64,000 nt of DNA from SG8-4 sp964598225 (lineage in GTDB: Bacteria > Planctomycetota > Phycisphaerae > Sedimentisphaerales > Anaerobacaceae), in assembly GCA_964598225.1 (NCBI GenBank), contig CAZRBG010000012.1, positions 1-64,000 on the forward strand, given 5' to 3'. The position numbers were made by a program, and so were the translations under genes. A model generated the notes under the pieces. That model searched no databases. It worked only from the letters and a program-made list of their open reading frames with translations, and had not been told where the DNA came from. The stretch's first letter is position 1, and each line of letters starts with the position of its first letter. Below, piece after piece: positions 60,930-64,000 of the stretch.

Positions 60930-62321
60930 ATGAATCCAAAAAAAGTACACATAAAGTGTTTCGGCTGCCAGATGAACAAGCTGGATACGGCATTGGTGAC
61001 CGGCGCCCTCGCGGATGCAGGGTTCGATCTGAGCGAACGCGTCGGCGATGCCGACATCGTCCTGATTAACACGTGTTCCGTGCGTGAACATGCCGAACAG
61101 CGGGTGTTGTCGCATCTGGGGCATCTGAAACACATCAAAAAGTCCCGGCCCGATTTAGTGGTCGGCGTAATCGGGTGCATGGCTCAGCGACTGGGCGACG
61201 ATCTGCTCGAGCACGAAGCGGTCAACATCGTCTGCGGACCGGCCGAAATTCCTCGGATAAGCGAATTAATAGCAAAAGCCGTCAGGGAAAATAAGAAGAC
61301 CCTGGCGGTTACGGGAAAAGTTCGCAGCGAAAGCTCACAAAAGCAGAGCTTGGCGCTCGAGGAATTCGAGTCCGCATACGGGATTGAAGAGGAGCACATC
61401 CCGGCACAAGCTTTGGTCCGGGTCATGCGGGGATGTAATAATTTCTGCTCATACTGCGTGGTCCCGTATGTGCGCGGGCCGGAGGTTTCCCGTCCGCCGG
61501 AAGCGATAATCGAGCAGATACAAAAGCTGGCCGATCGCGGAGTCACACAGGTCACATTACTGGGCCAGACGGTCAATTCTTATGAATACAGAGCCGGCAG
61601 CAAGACGTGGTCGCTGGCGGACCTGCTCGAATCGGCAAGCCGGATCGACGGCATAAAATGGCTCAGATTCGTCACGAGTTACCCCTCCGAAAAGTACTTC
61701 AACGAAATAATGCACGTTATGGCCGATTCGCCTAAAGTGTGCGAGTACCTGCACATCCCGGCTCAGAGCGGCTCGGACAAAATCCTCAAGGCGATGAACC
61801 GAAAGTACAGCAGCAAGTGGTATCTGGAACTGCTCCATCGCGCCAGAGAGACCGTGCCGGGGATTTCAATCGCCGGTGATTTCATCGTTGGTTTCCCCGG
61901 TGAAACCGAGGAGGATTTTCAGGCCACGGTTGATCTGATTCGAAAGGCCCGATACAAGAACGCCTTCATCTTCAAATACTCCCCCAGGCCCGGCACGAGG
62001 TCCGACGGAAAATTGCAGGACACCGTGCCCGACGAGGTTAAGCAACTGCGAAATGCGGAACTTCTCGCCGTGCAGGAAAAGATGAGCGACGAGTTGAGCC
62101 GACAGTTCCTTGGCAGGCAGATAAAAGTTCTCGTGGAAGGCCTGAGCAAGAAGCCGCACTTTAATTCTGTCGAAAGCAATGGTAATCCACAGTTGGTTGG
62201 CAGGACGGCAACAGATAATATCGTTGTCTTTAACGGTCCTCAATCTCTCGCCGGTCAATTTGCGCAGATAAAGATAACAGAAACGAGTCCTCTGACCTTG
62301 TTCGGACAACTACGCCAATGA
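60930..62321 (+). CDS. miaB: tRNA-2-methylthio-N6-dimethylallyladenosine synthase
   Basis: Seen: 463 residues. N-terminal MTTase domain with Cys ligands in KCFGCQMNKLDT, NTCSVREHAEQ and VIGCMAQRLG; radical SAM motif RGCNNFCSYCVVPYVRG at about 160; LGQTVNSY; C-terminal TRAM-like domain to the end. Length typical. ATG 60930 is chosen for the promoter. Known: adds a methylthio group to A37 of tRNA, uses two Fe-S clusters. Cytoplasmic. Stand-alone, divergent from the alanine symporter. Confidence 0.93.
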   Translation: MNPKKVHIKCFGCQMNKLDTALVTGALADAGFDLSERVGDADIVLINTCSVREHAEQRVLSHLGHLKHIKKSRPDLVVGVIGCMAQRLGDDLLEHEAVNIVCGPAEIPRISELIAKAVRENKKTLAVTGKVRSESSQKQSLALEEFESAYGIEEEHIPAQALVRVMRGCNNFCSYCVVPYVRGPEVSRPPEAIIEQIQKLADRGVTQVTLLGQTVNSYEYRAGSKTWSLADLLESASRIDGIKWLRFVTSYPSEKYFNEIMHVMADSPKVCEYLHIPAQSGSDKILKAMNRKYSSKWYLELLHRARETVPGISIAGDFIVGFPGETEEDFQATVDLIRKARYKNAFIFKYSPRPGTRSDGKLQDTVPDEVKQLRNAELLAVQEKMSDELSRQFLGRQIKVLVEGLSKKPHFNSVESNGNPQLVGRTATDNIVVFNGPQSLAGQFAQIKITETSPLTLFGQLRQ

Positions 62322-62359
62322 CAGCAATGACGAACGGACTCAATAGAGATCGAGTCGGC

Positions 62360-64000
62360 TTATTCTTTCACTTTCAATGTTGCTTTTCGCACAGAAAAGT
62401 GGTCGTCTCCGGAGAAGACAAGATAGCAGGTTTTGCCGTCATCGCTGATCCACTTGGTTGGAAATGAGTTAGTCTCTCCGGGCCCGGCGTCCCACTCTTC
62501 AGTGTAGAACACCGTCGTCCAGGGACCCCACGGCTCGCGAGCGTCGTAAACTCCGAAACCTCCCTGGAAGCGCGGGCCCCGTGAATCCTCACTCTTCGGC
62601 AATACCTGGCACCACAGGTATCTTTCCAAACCAGCGTTGTAGGTCACCTGCTGGCGATAGCAATTCCCTGGATTAACAAATACCGGTTCTCTCTTTCGGA
62701 CGTCCTTTGTCCAGGTCGGATGGCCAAAGTTGTCGAGGCCTTTAAAGAATTCATAAGCTTTGCGATTTCTTATTCTGTCCTTGGGCACTCTCGCCATCAC
62801 CATTGAATCTCCGGCGTCGTAGGCGGTCTCGGCATCCTGCGAATAAATATAGACGAAGTTATCTCTCGCGCGGGCGTAATTCTTGCCAAAATTCAAAAAA
62901 CTCGGCGCTCCGAAACTTGTGGCGAATTTCCACTCGGACCATTTCCAGCTCGTGCCGTGATCGGTTGACCAGGCGACCTGCGAATTGCCGGTGTTTCGCA
63001 CCATCATGTAGAGCACGCCGTCCACCATCAACATGCCGCTTGCTTTTGCGCCGTGGGAACCCTGACCGATGCGTTCGCCCGTTTCCGTGCGAACGTTGAT
63101 GCCCTTGAAATCCGTTGGAGGGCCGACAACTTTCACGATGCCGAGGCTGAGTTTCCTCTCCGTTTTCGGCACGAAGCCCCAGCCGTCACCATAAGCCGAG
63201 TATTGATTGTTGTCGTCCGCCCAGGTAATGGGCCAGTTGTCGCTGCCGGAGGCCTTGCGAACGATGGTGTCTACGGGCGCCCATTCGATGCCCTTTATCA
63301 CCGGACTCGGCGGATAGGGAGGATCGCCCTTCTTCTTTGCCGCCAACGCAATCGGTTCGATGAAAGGTTCGATGGCTTTATAGCTGGAATTGCGGGCTTT
63401 GTTCAGGGATTTGCCCGCCCGCGAAGCGACGATGTCGAGACTCGGTATCACCACGGTGAGGCTGTCGTAAAGCCCCCACGACCAGTAAGCATCTCGCGGC
63501 ACCTTCGTCATCGTCCCGTCGGCGTTGTTCCACCACAAAAGCCCGTAATGGTCCGAGGCGTTGAAAGCCGTTTCGCTTCGGACAACAGGCAGCCCCTTTA
63601 TTGCATCCGGCACCTCGCGAGCCACATCGACGAACGAGGAAGGAATAATTTGTTGATCGCGCCAGCGGCCGCGTCGCAGGTACAAATAACCGATGCGCGC
63701 CATCGCGCTGACGTTGGCGTGAATGCCGGAACCAAACTCACGCCGCATGACACCTTCTATTCTTTTGTCTCGATACGCATTATTGCGCCACCTCAGGTCG
63801 GCTCTGGTGATGCCGATCGGCCCGAACACCCGGTCGAACATCAGCTCCTGCAGATCCCGCTTGTACACGAGCGTTACGCATTCGGCCAGCCAGTTCGGCC
63901 CGCCGTCGCTGTAGGCCCACTTTGTCCCGGGCTCGAACATCAGCTTTGTGTAGCCGCCACGCTTATCGAAACCCGCCGTTTGGGTTGCCAGATGAAACAG
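62360..64000 (-). CDS. Serine hydrolase (beta-lactamase fold) with C-terminal sialidase-like domain (5'-partial)
   Basis: Seen: 546 residues, running off the window end. The frame stays open to 64000 (LFHLATQTAGFDKRGGYTKL before the first Met at 63940). Beta-lactamase part: KWAYSDGGPNWLAE with the catalytic-Tyr motif YSDG, RIGYLYLRRGRW, SDHYGLLWW. From about 220 a second, beta-propeller-like domain (VAWSTDHGTSWKWSEW, ARDNFVYIYSQDAETAY). SxxK lies outside the window. Known: class C-type hydrolase/esterase. Inferred: exported; target a polymer or ester. Not adjacent to related genes. Confidence 0.8.
   Translation of the reverse strand: MFHLATQTAGFDKRGGYTKLMFEPGTKWAYSDGGPNWLAECVTLVYKRDLQELMFDRVFGPIGITRADLRWRNNAYRDKRIEGVMRREFGSGIHANVSAMARIGYLYLRRGRWRDQQIIPSSFVDVAREVPDAIKGLPVVRSETAFNASDHYGLLWWNNADGTMTKVPRDAYWSWGLYDSLTVVIPSLDIVASRAGKSLNKARNSSYKAIEPFIEPIALAAKKKGDPPYPPSPVIKGIEWAPVDTIVRKASGSDNWPITWADDNNQYSAYGDGWGFVPKTERKLSLGIVKVVGPPTDFKGINVRTETGERIGQGSHGAKASGMLMVDGVLYMMVRNTGNSQVAWSTDHGTSWKWSEWKFATSFGAPSFLNFGKNYARARDNFVYIYSQDAETAYDAGDSMVMARVPKDRIRNRKAYEFFKGLDNFGHPTWTKDVRKREPVFVNPGNCYRQQVTYNAGLERYLWCQVLPKSEDSRGPRFQGGFGVYDAREPWGPWTTVFYTEEWDAGPGETNSFPTKWISDDGKTCYLVFSGDDHFSVRKATLKVKE

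Overview
The window looks like a metagenome-assembled contig from a planctomycete, most likely class Phycisphaerae (Sedimentisphaerales-like). This is inferred from gene content: many single pseudopilin genes with an H-x9-D C-terminal motif, twin-arginine Gfo/Idh/MocA oxidoreductases, a PhoPQ-related esterase, dockerin-bearing beta-helix proteins, and an ECF sigma factor with a long extracytoplasmic tail. One 100-N gap (613-712) marks it as a scaffold. No rRNA, tRNA or CRISPR array was seen.

Region by region. 1-2142: a repeat-rich secreted protein with a PEP-CTERM-like tail, 5'-partial and interrupted by the gap. 2.2-5.5 kb: a pseudopilin, an oxidoreductase, and two small Cys-rich proteins separated by two copies of a 144-bp hairpin element. 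5.9-6.9 kb: a graveyard of two pseudopilin fragments around an IS1182-type transposase fragment. 7.1-24.6 kb: the main accessory locus, twelve co-directional genes starting with an ECF sigma factor fused to a membrane/extracytoplasmic domain. It continues with a beta-helix protein ending in a Hint domain, three more beta-helix proteins (two with dockerin repeats), six pseudopilins, and a GLUG/dockerin protein. 24.9-26.4 kb: a THEP1 NTPase coupled to RNA 3'-phosphate cyclase. 26.6-33.3 kb: an acyl-CoA ligase, oxidoreductase, TIM-barrel isomerase, PhoPQ-related hydrolase and aminotransferase.

33.3-37.1 kb is an NfeD/NfeD/flotillin membrane operon. 37.2-40.4 kb carries TPR, response-regulator, DJ-1/PfpI and small conserved genes on the minus strand. 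40.5-46.9 kb carries a histidine kinase, two CNNM/CBS transporters and three glycosyltransferase-like proteins (one STELLO-like). 47-52.3 kb has a MetE-like protein, a PBP4-type carboxypeptidase, and a second ECF sigma locus followed by two pseudopilins, one destroyed by a 17-bp tandem duplication. 52.3-52.9 kb is non-coding and holds strong RNA-like secondary structure. 53-64 kb is mixed housekeeping: DUF2905, truncated DUF72, radical SAM proteins, a DUF6786-like lipoprotein, an oxidoreductase, an alanine symporter, miaB, and a partial serine hydrolase running off the end.

Two themes recur. First, ECF sigma factors sit directly upstream of pseudopilin genes at two separate loci, with no type II secretion motor or secretin genes nearby; in the larger locus the pseudopilins are interleaved with secreted beta-helix/dockerin proteins, suggesting a surface-assembly module under envelope-sensing control. 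Second, several genes have a -35/N17/-10 promoter ending only 6-10 bases before the ATG, which implies leaderless mRNAs and fixes their starts.
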